Shown: positions 1 through 8,549 of the stretch, piece after piece | Layout: the number at the start of each line of letters is the position of its first letter | Position numbering within the stretch: position 1 is the stretch's first letter | Source: Gammaproteobacteria bacterium | GTDB lineage: Bacteria; Pseudomonadota; Gammaproteobacteria; Chromatiales; Chromatiaceae | Direction of reading: 5' to 3' | Assembly (NCBI GenBank): GCA_013041975.1 | Contig: JABDQZ010000005.1 | Coordinates: 1 to 34,150 of the forward strand | DNA length: 34,150 nt | Notes under the pieces: model-generated | What the model was told of the DNA's origin: nothing | Seen by the model: the letters and a program-made list of their open reading frames with translations, nothing else | Databases searched by the model: none | Program-made: the position numbers and the translations under genes

Positions 1-311
1 ATTACAGCTTTATGACTGTTCTGTGAAGAGATATACAAATGATATTCAAACGTTATTCAAACGTTATCTATAAGCTATTAAACCGATATACATTTACGGT
101 AACTTTTCAGCAGACCAGCAACATTGATACCCGAACCATAGATAATTCTAATAATGTTTCACGATAATTTTAATCCAATTATGAGAGCTCGCACATTGAT
201 CAAGCTCAGTGATAAGTACCTGATGATGTCGATGCACTTTACTAAGGAGGGATTTCTAATCAAAATAAGGTAACAAAAGCTTCGTCATGACAGAAAAATA
301 TAGGCAAAAAT
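1..311. other. Intergenic region upstream of zinc-ribbon gene
   Basis: No gene recognised. It holds an 11-bp tandem direct repeat (TATTCAAACGT twice, 43-64), of the size used by OmpR/PhoB-type regulators, and a perfect Shine-Dalgarno-like TAAGGAGG at 243-250 that is not followed by ATG, GTG or TTG at a usable distance. The SD-like sequence lies inside a 16-codon ATG frame and may be chance. Confidence 0.4.
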
Positions 312-638
312 ATGTTTACCCACATATGCAAAGGTTGCGGTCGTCAATTATCTGAATCTGATACTCATTGCCCGGAGTGCAACCTGGCGGTCACCAGAGA
401 AGAGAAAAACGATCCACTCAAAACCTGGGAGTCCGATTACAAACGAATCAGGTTTCACTGGATTATTTCCGTGGTGCTATTCTGGACTACCGCGGGAATA
501 ACCGCAGGTCTTTATCTGATTCATGGAGAGGCTTACGTAAACGAACTGGTATTTATTTCAGCCGTATTGATGGCACTGGGCGTGTATCTTAAAACCAAGG
601 TATTAGCCCTAGAGCGCAAAAAGCCTGACCGGCAATAA
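312..638 (+). CDS. Zinc-ribbon membrane protein, hypothetical
   Basis: This 108-residue protein opens with two CxxC knuckles (C-K-G-C at residues 7-10 and C-P-E-C at 20-23), the pattern of a short N-terminal zinc ribbon. Two hydrophobic segments follow (about 51-69 and 77-94) and a basic tail, so it is probably an inner-membrane protein with the zinc ribbon and tail in the cytoplasm. The Shine-Dalgarno is weak (taggcaaaa). I do not recognise a named family and assign no function. It stands alone: the next gene downstream is on the opposite strand. Confidence 0.7.
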   Translation: MFTHICKGCGRQLSESDTHCPECNLAVTREEKNDPLKTWESDYKRIRFHWIISVVLFWTTAGITAGLYLIHGEAYVNELVFISAVLMALGVYLKTKVLALERKKPDRQ

Positions 639-754
639 TCAGATGATTGGCAGGAAATTCTTTGCTGGTTAATAAAACTGACTGTGGTTTCCTGCGTGCA
701 GTGCAAGACCTAACGGTAGCTGCTAAATGACTTCGGAAACTACAGCAAGAAAAC

Positions 755-782
755 GCTAAAAACCGATTCTCTTTTTCGGTTT
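755..782 (-). terminator. Intrinsic terminator, minus strand
   Basis: Read on the minus strand, a 7-bp stem (AAACCGA with TCGGTTT, 9-base loop) is followed directly by a run of five T. It lies about 100 bases past the stop of the lysine-rich gene at 880-1194 and is the likely end of that transcript. There is no T-run on the plus strand. Confidence 0.55.
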
Positions 783-879
783 GGGAATGCCAATAAGTAC
801 AATAATAGCCCCAAAAAAAATAAACTATTTATTGCGTCCAAAAAAGACAACCTGAATCCAGTTTTATCTACAGGATGAA

Positions 880-1194
880 TTATTTCTTCCTTTTTTTATG
901 CTTATTTTTTTTTATCTTTTTATTCTTTTTAATTTTTGAATTCTTACCATTGAGTGAAGTGAGTGAATCGACTTGTGATGAAAGCTTTTGTAAGTGTGAA
1001 GCTAATTCATTCACTTGCGCTATCAGTCTATTGAGCTTCTGATCCAGATTTGCATTAGAAATAGTCCGACGCTGTCTTGTGCTGGTTTTCTTGTTAGCTA
1101 TTCTTTTCTTTGTGGTTTTCTTCCCGGATACTGCTTTAGGTAGAACACGCTTCTTAGCAACAGATTTCTTGGTTGTAGTTTTCTTTAATACCAT
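880..1194 (-). CDS. Lysine-rich coiled-coil protein (histone H1-like)
   Basis: A 104-residue, extremely basic protein. Residues 4-43 are KKTT/KKSVAKK-type low-complexity sequence, about 48-80 form leucine heptads (LDQKLNRLIAQVNELASHL) typical of an oligomerising coiled coil, and 83-104 are almost pure Lys/Asn/Arg. The start is well supported by a strong Shine-Dalgarno (AAGGGGGAG) about 6 bases before ATG. It is divergent from a PPK2 gene whose N-terminus carries the same kind of tail. Basic tails of this sort bind DNA (AlgP, PhaM, H1-like proteins) or polyphosphate. By inference it could be a polyphosphate-granule or nucleoid protein; the sequence does not decide between these. Confidence 0.75.
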   Translation of the reverse strand: MVLKKTTTKKSVAKKRVLPKAVSGKKTTKKRIANKKTSTRQRRTISNANLDQKLNRLIAQVNELASHLQKLSSQVDSLTSLNGKNSKIKKNKKIKKNKHKKRKK

Positions 1195-1375
1195 CTCACT
1201 CCCCCTTAATTGGAATCCAACTTCAAATAAATACAGCTTAATCTAAATAGTCATACGAGTAGATCATTCAATTCTAGTTCGTTTAGCAATTTTTGAAGAA
1301 GCGCCTGACTTGTCCTGCCGTAGTGTTTTTTGCCCTTGGCCCTTGTTAGGACCATCTTTAGAAAAAACATTGTTA

Positions 1376-1405
1376 TTTATAGAATTTATTACAGTTTGAT
1401 GACAA
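1376..1405 (-). promoter_or_regulatory. Pho-box-like 7-4-7 direct repeat with possible -10
   Basis: On the minus strand 1405-1388 reads TTGTCAT-CAAA-CTGTAAT, close to the PhoB consensus CTGTCAT-AWAW-CTGTCAY. Six bases later a TATAAA (1381-1376) could be a -10 box. The orientation points toward the lysine-rich gene; the same site lies about 87 bases upstream of the PPK2 start. It is a visual match only and no footprint or phoB gene is seen here. Confidence 0.4.
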
Positions 1406-1491
1406 TTTCGTTGATTCCAGTCAAGGTGGTTAAAAACTTATTTAGCTAGAATTCGGACTCTTGCTATTTTCCACACGGATTTTCTACGACC

Positions 1492-2484
1492 ATGACCGAT
1501 CAAACTGTTACCAAGAAACAGAATACTCTTCAGTCCACTACTCGTAAAAAAACAGCACGAAAAAAAACAACCCGTAAAAAAGTTGCAAAAAAAACGGTAT
1601 CTCAAACCGCTTATCGCAAACAGAGCAGGGAGTTATCTTCGGTTAAAGAAGAAAATGAACAGTTAAAACAGGAAATAGAAGAGTTAAAAAGCTTCAAAAA
1701 GGGAGTTCATCGTAAGAATAAACAAGAACAGGGATTAAAGCCTTACCAGGCGGAATTAATAGAAGTACAAAAATGCCTTGAACGCCGCGGTAAAAAAATG
1801 ATTCTGGTTTTAGAGGGGCGAGGTGGCGCAGGGAAAGCAGGAGCCATTAGAAGAATCACGCATTATATGAATGCCAAGCATTATCGCGTGATAGCCTTGG
1901 GTAAACCGACCGATGAGGAAAGAACACAATGGTATTATCAAAAATATGTAAAAGAATTTCCTCGTGCCGGAGAAATAGTACTGTTTGACCGCAGCTGGTA
2001 CACGCGGGCCATGATTGAGCCTGCATTCGGTTATTGCACCGATGAAGAATATGAAAATTTCATGGAAGGTGTGGCGGGTTTCGAAAAAGATTTGACCGAT
2101 CAAGGGCTTATTTTGATCAAGTTTTATTTCAGTGTCAGCCGGGAAGAACAGTCAAGAAGATTCAAGCAACGTCGTAATGATCCTCTGCAAAGTTGGAAAT
2201 TAAGTGAGGTGGATCTGGATGCGGAAGAATTTCGCGATGAATTCACCGAGCTCAAGTACGAGATGCTGAAAAGGTCGCATACGATACATGCGCCATGGAC
2301 AATCATACGTTCTGATAACAAACACCTGGCCAGGTTAAATGCCCTGAAAGTCATTTTAAATTATGTCAATTATGATCCATTGAATCCGGACTTGGATATC
2401 ACCCCTGACAATAAGATCGTAGTGTCAGGAGCTTATGAGCTGGAACGCATGGAAGCACAGCGTGTGAAATTAGGAATAAGATAA
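1492..2484 (+). CDS. ppk2: Polyphosphate kinase 2 family protein with lysine-rich N-terminus
   Basis: PPK2-family P-loop kinases transfer phosphate between polyphosphate and nucleoside diphosphates in the cytosol. Residues 8-34 form a Lys/Arg tail (RKKTARKKTTRKKVAKK), 45-70 a coiled coil, and the kinase domain runs from about 83 to 310. The Walker A loop is at 109-115 and the Walker B/lid segment FDRSWYTRAM begins at 165. Overall spacing matches PPK2 class I, but the Walker A Asp expected after EGR (EGRDAAGKGG in class I) is Gly here (EGRGGAGKAG), so catalytic competence is not certain. At 330 residues it is longer than the usual 270-300 because of the tail. Shine-Dalgarno is weak. The Pap gene follows 215 bases downstream. 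Confidence 0.85.
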   Translation: MTDQTVTKKQNTLQSTTRKKTARKKTTRKKVAKKTVSQTAYRKQSRELSSVKEENEQLKQEIEELKSFKKGVHRKNKQEQGLKPYQAELIEVQKCLERRGKKMILVLEGRGGAGKAGAIRRITHYMNAKHYRVIALGKPTDEERTQWYYQKYVKEFPRAGEIVLFDRSWYTRAMIEPAFGYCTDEEYENFMEGVAGFEKDLTDQGLILIKFYFSVSREEQSRRFKQRRNDPLQSWKLSEVDLDAEEFRDEFTELKYEMLKRSHTIHAPWTIIRSDNKHLARLNALKVILNYVNYDPLNPDLDITPDNKIVVSGAYELERMEAQRVKLGIR

Positions 2485-2699
2485 TTCAGGTAGATTATTC
2501 GACTTACAAACCGGGTGAATTATAACTATAAAATGCGATGAATAATTATGGGAGTAAGTTTATAGCAGTCAGTTCAATTCTGATGCTTTGAGTCGCACTC
2601 ATTTTTATTGTTGGTCACGAAATCACTGAACTGGACGAGGGTCTTGACTTGTTTAGCCTTATTGCAGTGAAAGTTTAGAAACTAGAGTGGAATACTGAA

Positions 2700-4190
2700 A
2701 TGTTTGAAGCGACAAAAGTCGGAAGAAAGCTTTCAAAACAATCGTTTAAAGAGCAAGAAGAGTTGCTTCGTGCTGAGTTATTACAGATTCAACATGCATT
2801 AAAAAAATCAGATATTCCGGTGGTAGTGATTGTTTCAGGGGTTGAAGGTGCCGGCAAGGGTGAAATAGTCAATCGGTTAAATAAATGGCTGGATACCCGC
2901 GGAATGCAGACTTTTGCATTCTGGGATGAAACTGATGAAGAGCGTGAACGCCCCCGCTATTGGCGTTTTTGGCGATCTCTGCCATCGCGTGGAAAGATTT
3001 CTGTGTTATTCGGGGGGTGGTATTTGACTCCAATAGAACGCAGGGTACTTGGAAAGTGTACTGATGCTGAATTAGATGCAGAGCTAAGTCGTATTGTTGA
3101 TTTTGAAAGAATGCTAACGCTTGATGGCGCACTCATTATCAAATTCTGGTTCCATCTTTCAGAAAATGAACAAAGGCAACGTTTACGGCTTTTATCCAGA
3201 GATGACAGAAGCAAGTGGAAAATGCATCCTCAGCGAAAGAAATTTTCAAAACAGTATGCTTTTTTTGAAAAGAACGCAGAACGGATTATCAGGCAAACTG
3301 ACAGGGGCATTGCTCCCTGGTATTTGATTGAAGCAACAAATCGCCGTTACCGGGATATTACAGTTGGTAAAACGCTAAGAGATGCAATTCAAGACAGAGT
3401 TGACTCTCCTCATGTTGCTGATACCCAGATCACTTCGCATTCTCCCACACTTCCCGATGGAAAAAATGCCCAGGTCACAATTCTTGACCATGTAGACCTT
3501 TCTCAAAAATTATCTCGAAATCAATACAAGTCAAAATTAAAAGGACTACAAAAAAAGGCAAACAAGTTGATTTGGGACTCGTATAACAAAAAGAAGTCTA
3601 TAGTTCTAGTATTCGAAGGCTGGGATGCCAGCGGCAAGGGAGGAGCCATCAGGCGTTTTACCAATGCTATTGATTCCAGACTATACAGGGCTTCTTCGGT
3701 TGCAGCTCCAACAAAAGAAGAACAGGCCAGGCATTATTTATGGAGATTTTGGAAAGAAATCCCTCGTTGTGGCTATATAACAATTTATGATCGATCCTGG
3801 TACGGGCGTGTTTTAGTCGAGCGTGTCGAAGGATTTGCTTCAGATGAAGAATGGCACCGGGCATATTCTGAAATCAATGCATTCGAAGAACAATTGACCG
3901 AAAGTGGTTCCACTGTCCTCAAGTTTTGGCTACAAATCAGCCAGGAAGAGCAGTTAAGGCGCTTCAAAGAAAGAGAAAAGGTGCCTTATAAAAGACACAA
4001 GATAACCGAAGAGGATTGGCGTAACAGAGAAAAGTGGGACGAGTATAAACTTGCAGTGAATGAAATGGTTATCCGTACGAGTACGGAATATGCTCCATGG
4101 ACATTAATAGCCGGAGAAGACAAATTATTCGCACGAATACAAGTACTCGAGTCGATATGTAGTGCTGTTGAATCCGCTTTACGGAAGTGA
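2700..4190 (+). CDS. pap: Polyphosphate:AMP phosphotransferase (two-domain PPK2)
   Basis: Pap (PPK2 class II) phosphorylates AMP to ADP with polyphosphate. The 496-residue protein has two tandem PPK2 domains, the normal architecture for Pap. Domain 1 (about 20-230) has a variant P-loop, SGVEGAGKG at 46-54, and an aromatic-rich FGGWYLTPI segment instead of the DRSWY motif, so it is probably regulatory or structural as in other family members. Domain 2 (about 265-495) has the canonical GWDASGKGG at 307-315 and DRSWYGRVLVERVEGF, and should be catalytic. A GTGGA sequence about 10 bases before ATG may be its Shine-Dalgarno. With the upstream PPK2 it gives a route from AMP through ADP to ATP from polyphosphate, assuming both are active. 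Confidence 0.9.
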   Translation: MFEATKVGRKLSKQSFKEQEELLRAELLQIQHALKKSDIPVVVIVSGVEGAGKGEIVNRLNKWLDTRGMQTFAFWDETDEERERPRYWRFWRSLPSRGKISVLFGGWYLTPIERRVLGKCTDAELDAELSRIVDFERMLTLDGALIIKFWFHLSENEQRQRLRLLSRDDRSKWKMHPQRKKFSKQYAFFEKNAERIIRQTDRGIAPWYLIEATNRRYRDITVGKTLRDAIQDRVDSPHVADTQITSHSPTLPDGKNAQVTILDHVDLSQKLSRNQYKSKLKGLQKKANKLIWDSYNKKKSIVLVFEGWDASGKGGAIRRFTNAIDSRLYRASSVAAPTKEEQARHYLWRFWKEIPRCGYITIYDRSWYGRVLVERVEGFASDEEWHRAYSEINAFEEQLTESGSTVLKFWLQISQEEQLRRFKEREKVPYKRHKITEEDWRNREKWDEYKLAVNEMVIRTSTEYAPWTLIAGEDKLFARIQVLESICSAVESALRK

Positions 4191-4352
4191 TTAATCGCAA
4201 AATAACACCACTGAGCTATTATCATAAGGATAGATTACAATCATTCAATTCGATAAATTATCCAGAAAAAACTCAATGCAACATTAGAAATACATTAAGG
4301 ACGCTTGAAAGTATATTGTTAATCATCATAAGAACGGTAATAAAGTCTGGAG

Positions 4353-5795
4353 ATGGAAGAGCTAATACAATTTTATAATTCGCTACAGTTTGTACCTGCA
4401 GATATGGAGTTGATATTCCGTATTTTCTTGCAGGTTCTGCTGCTTGTCGCTTCAGCGATATTTTCAGGCTCAGAAACCGCTTTGTTTTCATTAAGCAGAA
4501 TCGATTTGCAGAAAATGAGGCAAAGCCGCGATAAACGTTCTGAACAAATTCATGCCATGCTTGATGAACCCCGGCGATTGATTATTTCAATCCTGTGCGG
4601 CAATGAATTAGTCAATATTGCTTCTGCAGTCAACATGACAGGCATTCTGTTGTTGATGTTTGACCAGTCGATGATCGACTGGTTGAATATTCTTATCATG
4701 GTACCGCTACTGCTGCTGATAGGAGAAGTAACACCCAAGACCATTGCTGTGAGCTTCCCGGTCAAATTCTCGACTCGAATTTCAGCGAAGATCTTGCCTC
4801 GCTGGATGGTAATGATTACCCCTTTACGGGAAGCGGTAAGATTTCTGTCAGACCGTATTACCACCAGAATCGTCGGCGAAGAGGTAGCACAGGAAAATAT
4901 CCTGCAGAGTGACCAGTTGCGTACCCTGCTGGAGGAAGGTGAGGAAACGGGAATCATCGATGCTACCGAAAGAGTACTTATTGATAATGTACTGGAAGCC
5001 GCGGAAACAGATATTGCCCGGATTATGACTCCAGGCCCGCGAATTCGACTGCTTGATGGCAATTTGCCTGTACCGGAATTGATTGAGTTGTTCAGAAAGT
5101 ATTGCCACCCGAGGATTCCTGTCTACCAGGGACATTGGGACAATGTAATAGGCTTTTTGCATTCTGAAGATATTATGAGAACGGTCAGAGGTGGTGGTGA
5201 CCTGGAACAGGTTACACTGGACATGATTCTCAAGCCCGCCCATTTTGTTCCCCAAACAAAAAAAGTCGACGAGATGTTTGATTATTTCCAGAATCATAAT
5301 ACCCGTGCGGCAATCATTCTTGGCGAATACGGAGAAGTTTCAGGCATTGTTACTATGAAAGATGTACTGAAATTTATATTCGGAGAAATTTCGGGCAACA
5401 TTGAAGATGAAGAGTATTATCAGAAAGAAGACGATAATACCTATGTCGTTGCTGGCGATATGCGGCTTCCAGATTTTTATAACCTGACTAATTTTGATAT
5501 TGATGATGCTGTTATGACCACCATTGGTGGTGTTGCTTTCAGACTGTTTGACAGACTGCCGGAAGTGGGTTCCACGGTAGAGTCAGAGGGGTATAAATTT
5601 ACAACACTGGAAATCAAGAATTTACGCATCAGTAAATTGAGAGTAACGAAACGCTCTACCTCCAACGAAGACGAACAGGAATCCAGCACCGAAATCCCGG
5701 TTAATCATGAAGAAGCTGAACAGGTACAAGATGTACCGCAAGATACAGGTGAGCGGGAAACTGCTGATTCTGAGGATGACAGGAGAGATCATTGA
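4353..5795 (+). CDS. CNNM/HlyC-CorC family protein (DUF21-CBS-CorC_HlyC)
   Basis: A 480-residue inner-membrane protein. The N-terminal DUF21/CNNM domain (about 20-190) has the family start FSGSETALFSLSRIDLQKM and the GEVTPKTIAV motif. A CBS pair follows (about 215-340, opening MTPGPRIRLLDG, containing GEYGEVSGIVTMKDVLKFIFGE split across its second half), then a CorC_HlyC domain (about 355-435) and an acidic Glu/Asp-rich tail (450-480). CNNM/CorC proteins are linked to Mg2+ and Co2+ efflux; the hemolysin name is historical. An alternative start is ATG at 4404. It overlaps its downstream paralogue by one base (TGATG), so the two are translationally coupled and may form a heteromer. Confidence 0.85.
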   Translation: MEELIQFYNSLQFVPADMELIFRIFLQVLLLVASAIFSGSETALFSLSRIDLQKMRQSRDKRSEQIHAMLDEPRRLIISILCGNELVNIASAVNMTGILLLMFDQSMIDWLNILIMVPLLLLIGEVTPKTIAVSFPVKFSTRISAKILPRWMVMITPLREAVRFLSDRITTRIVGEEVAQENILQSDQLRTLLEEGEETGIIDATERVLIDNVLEAAETDIARIMTPGPRIRLLDGNLPVPELIELFRKYCHPRIPVYQGHWDNVIGFLHSEDIMRTVRGGGDLEQVTLDMILKPAHFVPQTKKVDEMFDYFQNHNTRAAIILGEYGEVSGIVTMKDVLKFIFGEISGNIEDEEYYQKEDDNTYVVAGDMRLPDFYNLTNFDIDDAVMTTIGGVAFRLFDRLPEVGSTVESEGYKFTTLEIKNLRISKLRVTKRSTSNEDEQESSTEIPVNHEEAEQVQDVPQDTGERETADSEDDRRDH

Positions 5796-7054
5796 TGGAT
5801 TTTATGACTGAACTTTTATTGATCCTGTTTTTTTTGATTTTGAAAGGCTTTTTCTCTGGTTCGGAAATCGCCATGGTAAATTCCGATAAAATCAAACTCA
5901 GGCACAGGGCCAAGCTGGGAGAAAAGGATGCTGGCCTTGTTCTGAAATTTTTCAAAAAGCCTGATGTCATTCTGGGTACGACACTAGTTGGTACCAATAT
6001 CGCAACCGTGGTTATATCAACACTGGGTGCGCTTATTTTCATGGAATACTTTGGACGCTATGGCGACCTGATATCAGTGGTTATCCTTACACCCATATTA
6101 TTGATAATAGGTGAGGTCGTACCCAAAAGTGTCTTTCAGCAGAATGCGGATTCATTAGTCGGCAAGCTGATATATATCCTGAGATTTTTTTCCTACCTGT
6201 TTTATCCGATAATTTTCATTTTTAGTGGAATTGCCAGGTTTATTACACGTATTGTTGGAAGAGGCACTGTGTCTCATAACATGTTCATTACCAGGGAAGA
6301 ACTAAGGGTCCTTCTGGACCTCACCGATTCAACATCAGACCCTACGACTATCGATAAAAAAAGGATTCGCAGGATAATTCGTTTCGCCGATACGACGGTT
6401 GGTGAGGCTATGATTCCATTGGCTGATGTGGTCGGGTTCAATGAAATCCGTAACATCAAAGAAGCCGTCAGGTTGGTGATGAAGCATGGCTTTAATCGCT
6501 TGCCAATATATCGAGGCAATATTACCAATGTGAAAGGTGTATTGACCTTGAGCACCTGGGATCTGATGTTGCCTGACCTGGAAGAGCGCTCGGTTGATGA
6601 ATTTGTCAGTCCTGCTTTATATCTATCTCCCAAGCAGACTATTGACACGGCATTGCCGCAGTTGCAAAAGCGTGAGGACCACATGGCCATTGTGGTCGAT
6701 GAGTTTGGATCGGCGATTGGCATCCTTACCATGGAGGATGTTTTCGAGGAAGTCGTTGGCGAAATTGATGTCGGCTACGATTTTGACGAGTATCACCCCA
6801 AACAGCGTATTTATATTGAGCATGAAAGTAAAACTTCCCATCTGATGAGTGGAAGAATGCCGATTTCTGAGGTCAATGATATTTTATACAGTAACTTTTC
6901 AGTTCAGGAGTCTCATACCATAGGTGGACTGATTGTCAGTCGGCTCAAACGTATACCAAGAGTTGGAGACTCAATTGTCGAGGATGATTATCGGCTGACC
7001 GTACTGGAGGCAGATGCCAGGTCCATATTGAAGGTCAGGATGGAAGCCTTGTAA
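5795..7054 (+). CDS. CNNM/HlyC-CorC family protein, second paralogue
   Basis: About 419 residues with the same order as its upstream partner: DUF21 membrane domain (FFSGSEIAMVNSDKIKLRH, GEVVPKSVFQQ), CBS pair (VGEAMIPLADVVGF; VVDEFGSAIGILTMEDVFEE) and CorC_HlyC domain (about 330-415). I choose ATG at 5795, not TTG at 5792, because AGGAGAG at 5781-5787 is well spaced for it and it makes a TGATG stop-start coupling with the first CNNM gene. Sequence divergence between the two shows they are paralogues, not a recent duplication. Role in divalent cation export is inferred from the family. The gene converges on pyruvate kinase with 43 bases between. Confidence 0.85.
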   Translation: MDFMTELLLILFFLILKGFFSGSEIAMVNSDKIKLRHRAKLGEKDAGLVLKFFKKPDVILGTTLVGTNIATVVISTLGALIFMEYFGRYGDLISVVILTPILLIIGEVVPKSVFQQNADSLVGKLIYILRFFSYLFYPIIFIFSGIARFITRIVGRGTVSHNMFITREELRVLLDLTDSTSDPTTIDKKRIRRIIRFADTTVGEAMIPLADVVGFNEIRNIKEAVRLVMKHGFNRLPIYRGNITNVKGVLTLSTWDLMLPDLEERSVDEFVSPALYLSPKQTIDTALPQLQKREDHMAIVVDEFGSAIGILTMEDVFEEVVGEIDVGYDFDEYHPKQRIYIEHESKTSHLMSGRMPISEVNDILYSNFSVQESHTIGGLIVSRLKRIPRVGDSIVEDDYRLTVLEADARSILKVRMEAL

Positions 7055-7097
7055 ACAATAACTTTCATTGCCACCGTCTACTCCACTCTCTCAGAGT

Positions 7098-8549
7098 CTA
7101 AGGTACCGTGACTACTCTTACCATATTAGTACCTCCGGATTCCTGGTCCTGACCAGCTGTAACAACGATAATATCTTTTGAGTTTATAATTCCTCTTTGC
7201 TTGCCCTGCTCCAGTGCATATTCAATTTTTTCTTCGTTAGTCCCATTTTCAGTGTAAAGAATGGAATATACCCCCCAATTCATTGCTGTACTCAGCACCA
7301 CAGAATACGAAGAAGTCACTGCAAGGATGACTGATTCTGGCCTGTACTTGGAAATTTGTCTTGATGTAAAGCCTGTTTCAGTCAGACTGATAATGGCTGT
7401 TGCTTTCAAATGATTAGCCATTGTTATTGCCGCCTGACTAACCGCTTCTGTCACAACATTTGCCTGATGAGGCTGAATTTTCTGCAGGTATCCAAATTCC
7501 GCTAAAGAAGCTTCGGCCTTGGTGGATAAGGTAGCCATCATTTTTACAGATTCAAGTGGATATTTACCCACTGCTGTTTCTCCAGAGAGCATAACGGCGG
7601 AAGTACCATCTAAAATCGCGTTGGCAACATCACTTGCTTCTGCTCTGGTAGGCTTGGGGTTAGACTCCATTGAGGCCAGCATCTCCGTAGCAGTGATAAC
7701 AGGTTTTCCATTCGTTACCGTGGCCTGAATAATCTTTTTTTGCATACCGGGAACATCTGTTAATGGTAGTTCCACACCTAAATCACCACGAGCAACCATC
7801 GTTCCGTCTGCTACTGCAACAATCGCATTTAAGTTATCAATACCAGCTTTATTTTCAATCTTGGCGATGATGGGAATATTCACTCCCTTGTCATCAAGGT
7901 AGGTACGTATCTTGATGATATCTTCAGCCGTTTGTACGAAAGATGCCGCTATATATTCAACTTCATTTTCCGCAGCAAAATCGAGTTCTTTAAAAAATTC
8001 CTTTTCAGCTTCTGGACCAATCTCAGACATTTCAAGTTGTGTATCTGGCAAGTTAACGCTTTTGCTTTCTTTTAGCTTTCCACCATGGATGATGCGACAA
8101 TGAATTTCACCACCCAGGGTGTCATCAATATCGACCACTTCCAGTTCAATGAGACCATCATTAAGCATGATGGGAGTACCTACCGTTACTTCATTGTGTA
8201 AATTCGGGTAACTGACTGAGACACCATTCTGGTCACCAACCCTGGAATAAGAATAAAGGATAAAGTTATTGCCTGCGGTCAGCTCAACTGATTCAGCAGC
8301 CAGCTTTCCTGTACGTATTTCAATTCCCTTTGTATCAGCCATAATTGGTATCGGACGCCCTAGCTCTCTTGCTACTGCCCTAACCCTGTCCAGTCTTTCC
8401 TGCTGGGCCTTGCCAACGCCAAAGGACATATTGATTCTCGCCACATTCATACCGGCAAGAATGATTTGTTTCAATAGATCTCGCGAATCACTGGCAGGAC
8501 CAATAGTGGCGATAATTTTTGTTTTACGCGTTACATTTCCTGTATTCAT
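7098..8549 (-). CDS. pyk: Pyruvate kinase
   Basis: Converts phosphoenolpyruvate and ADP to pyruvate and ATP, the last step of glycolysis. The 483-residue length is normal for bacterial enzymes. Visible landmarks are the N-terminal TKIIATIGPAS, the substrate loop ADTKGIEIRTG (most family members have GPEIRTG), EYIAASFVQ, the active-site Lys segment IIAKIENKAG, the signature MVARGDLGVELPL, TATEMLASM and the SGETAVGKYP segment; the C-terminal allosteric domain is complete. No strong Shine-Dalgarno is seen before ATG. It lies near glgC on the same strand, but 434 bases separate them, so a shared operon is unlikely. Confidence 0.95.
   Translation of the reverse strand: MNTGNVTRKTKIIATIGPASDSRDLLKQIILAGMNVARINMSFGVGKAQQERLDRVRAVARELGRPIPIMADTKGIEIRTGKLAAESVELTAGNNFILYSYSRVGDQNGVSVSYPNLHNEVTVGTPIMLNDGLIELEVVDIDDTLGGEIHCRIIHGGKLKESKSVNLPDTQLEMSEIGPEAEKEFFKELDFAAENEVEYIAASFVQTAEDIIKIRTYLDDKGVNIPIIAKIENKAGIDNLNAIVAVADGTMVARGDLGVELPLTDVPGMQKKIIQATVTNGKPVITATEMLASMESNPKPTRAEASDVANAILDGTSAVMLSGETAVGKYPLESVKMMATLSTKAEASLAEFGYLQKIQPHQANVVTEAVSQAAITMANHLKATAIISLTETGFTSRQISKYRPESVILAVTSSYSVVLSTAMNWGVYSILYTENGTNEEKIEYALEQGKQRGIINSKDIIVVTAGQDQESGGTNMVRVVTVP

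Noticed and set aside
243..292. Perfect Shine-Dalgarno TAAGGAGG suggesting a hidden short gene
   Set aside because: No standard start codon at workable distance and a stop soon follows; kept only as a note.
2565..2590. tRNA T-arm-like hairpin around TCAGTTCAATTCTGA
   Set aside because: No D-arm, anticodon arm or acceptor stem can be fitted upstream.
4550..5062. 170-codon minus-strand frame inside the first CNNM gene
   Set aside because: Serine/isoleucine-rich shadow of a well-supported coding frame.
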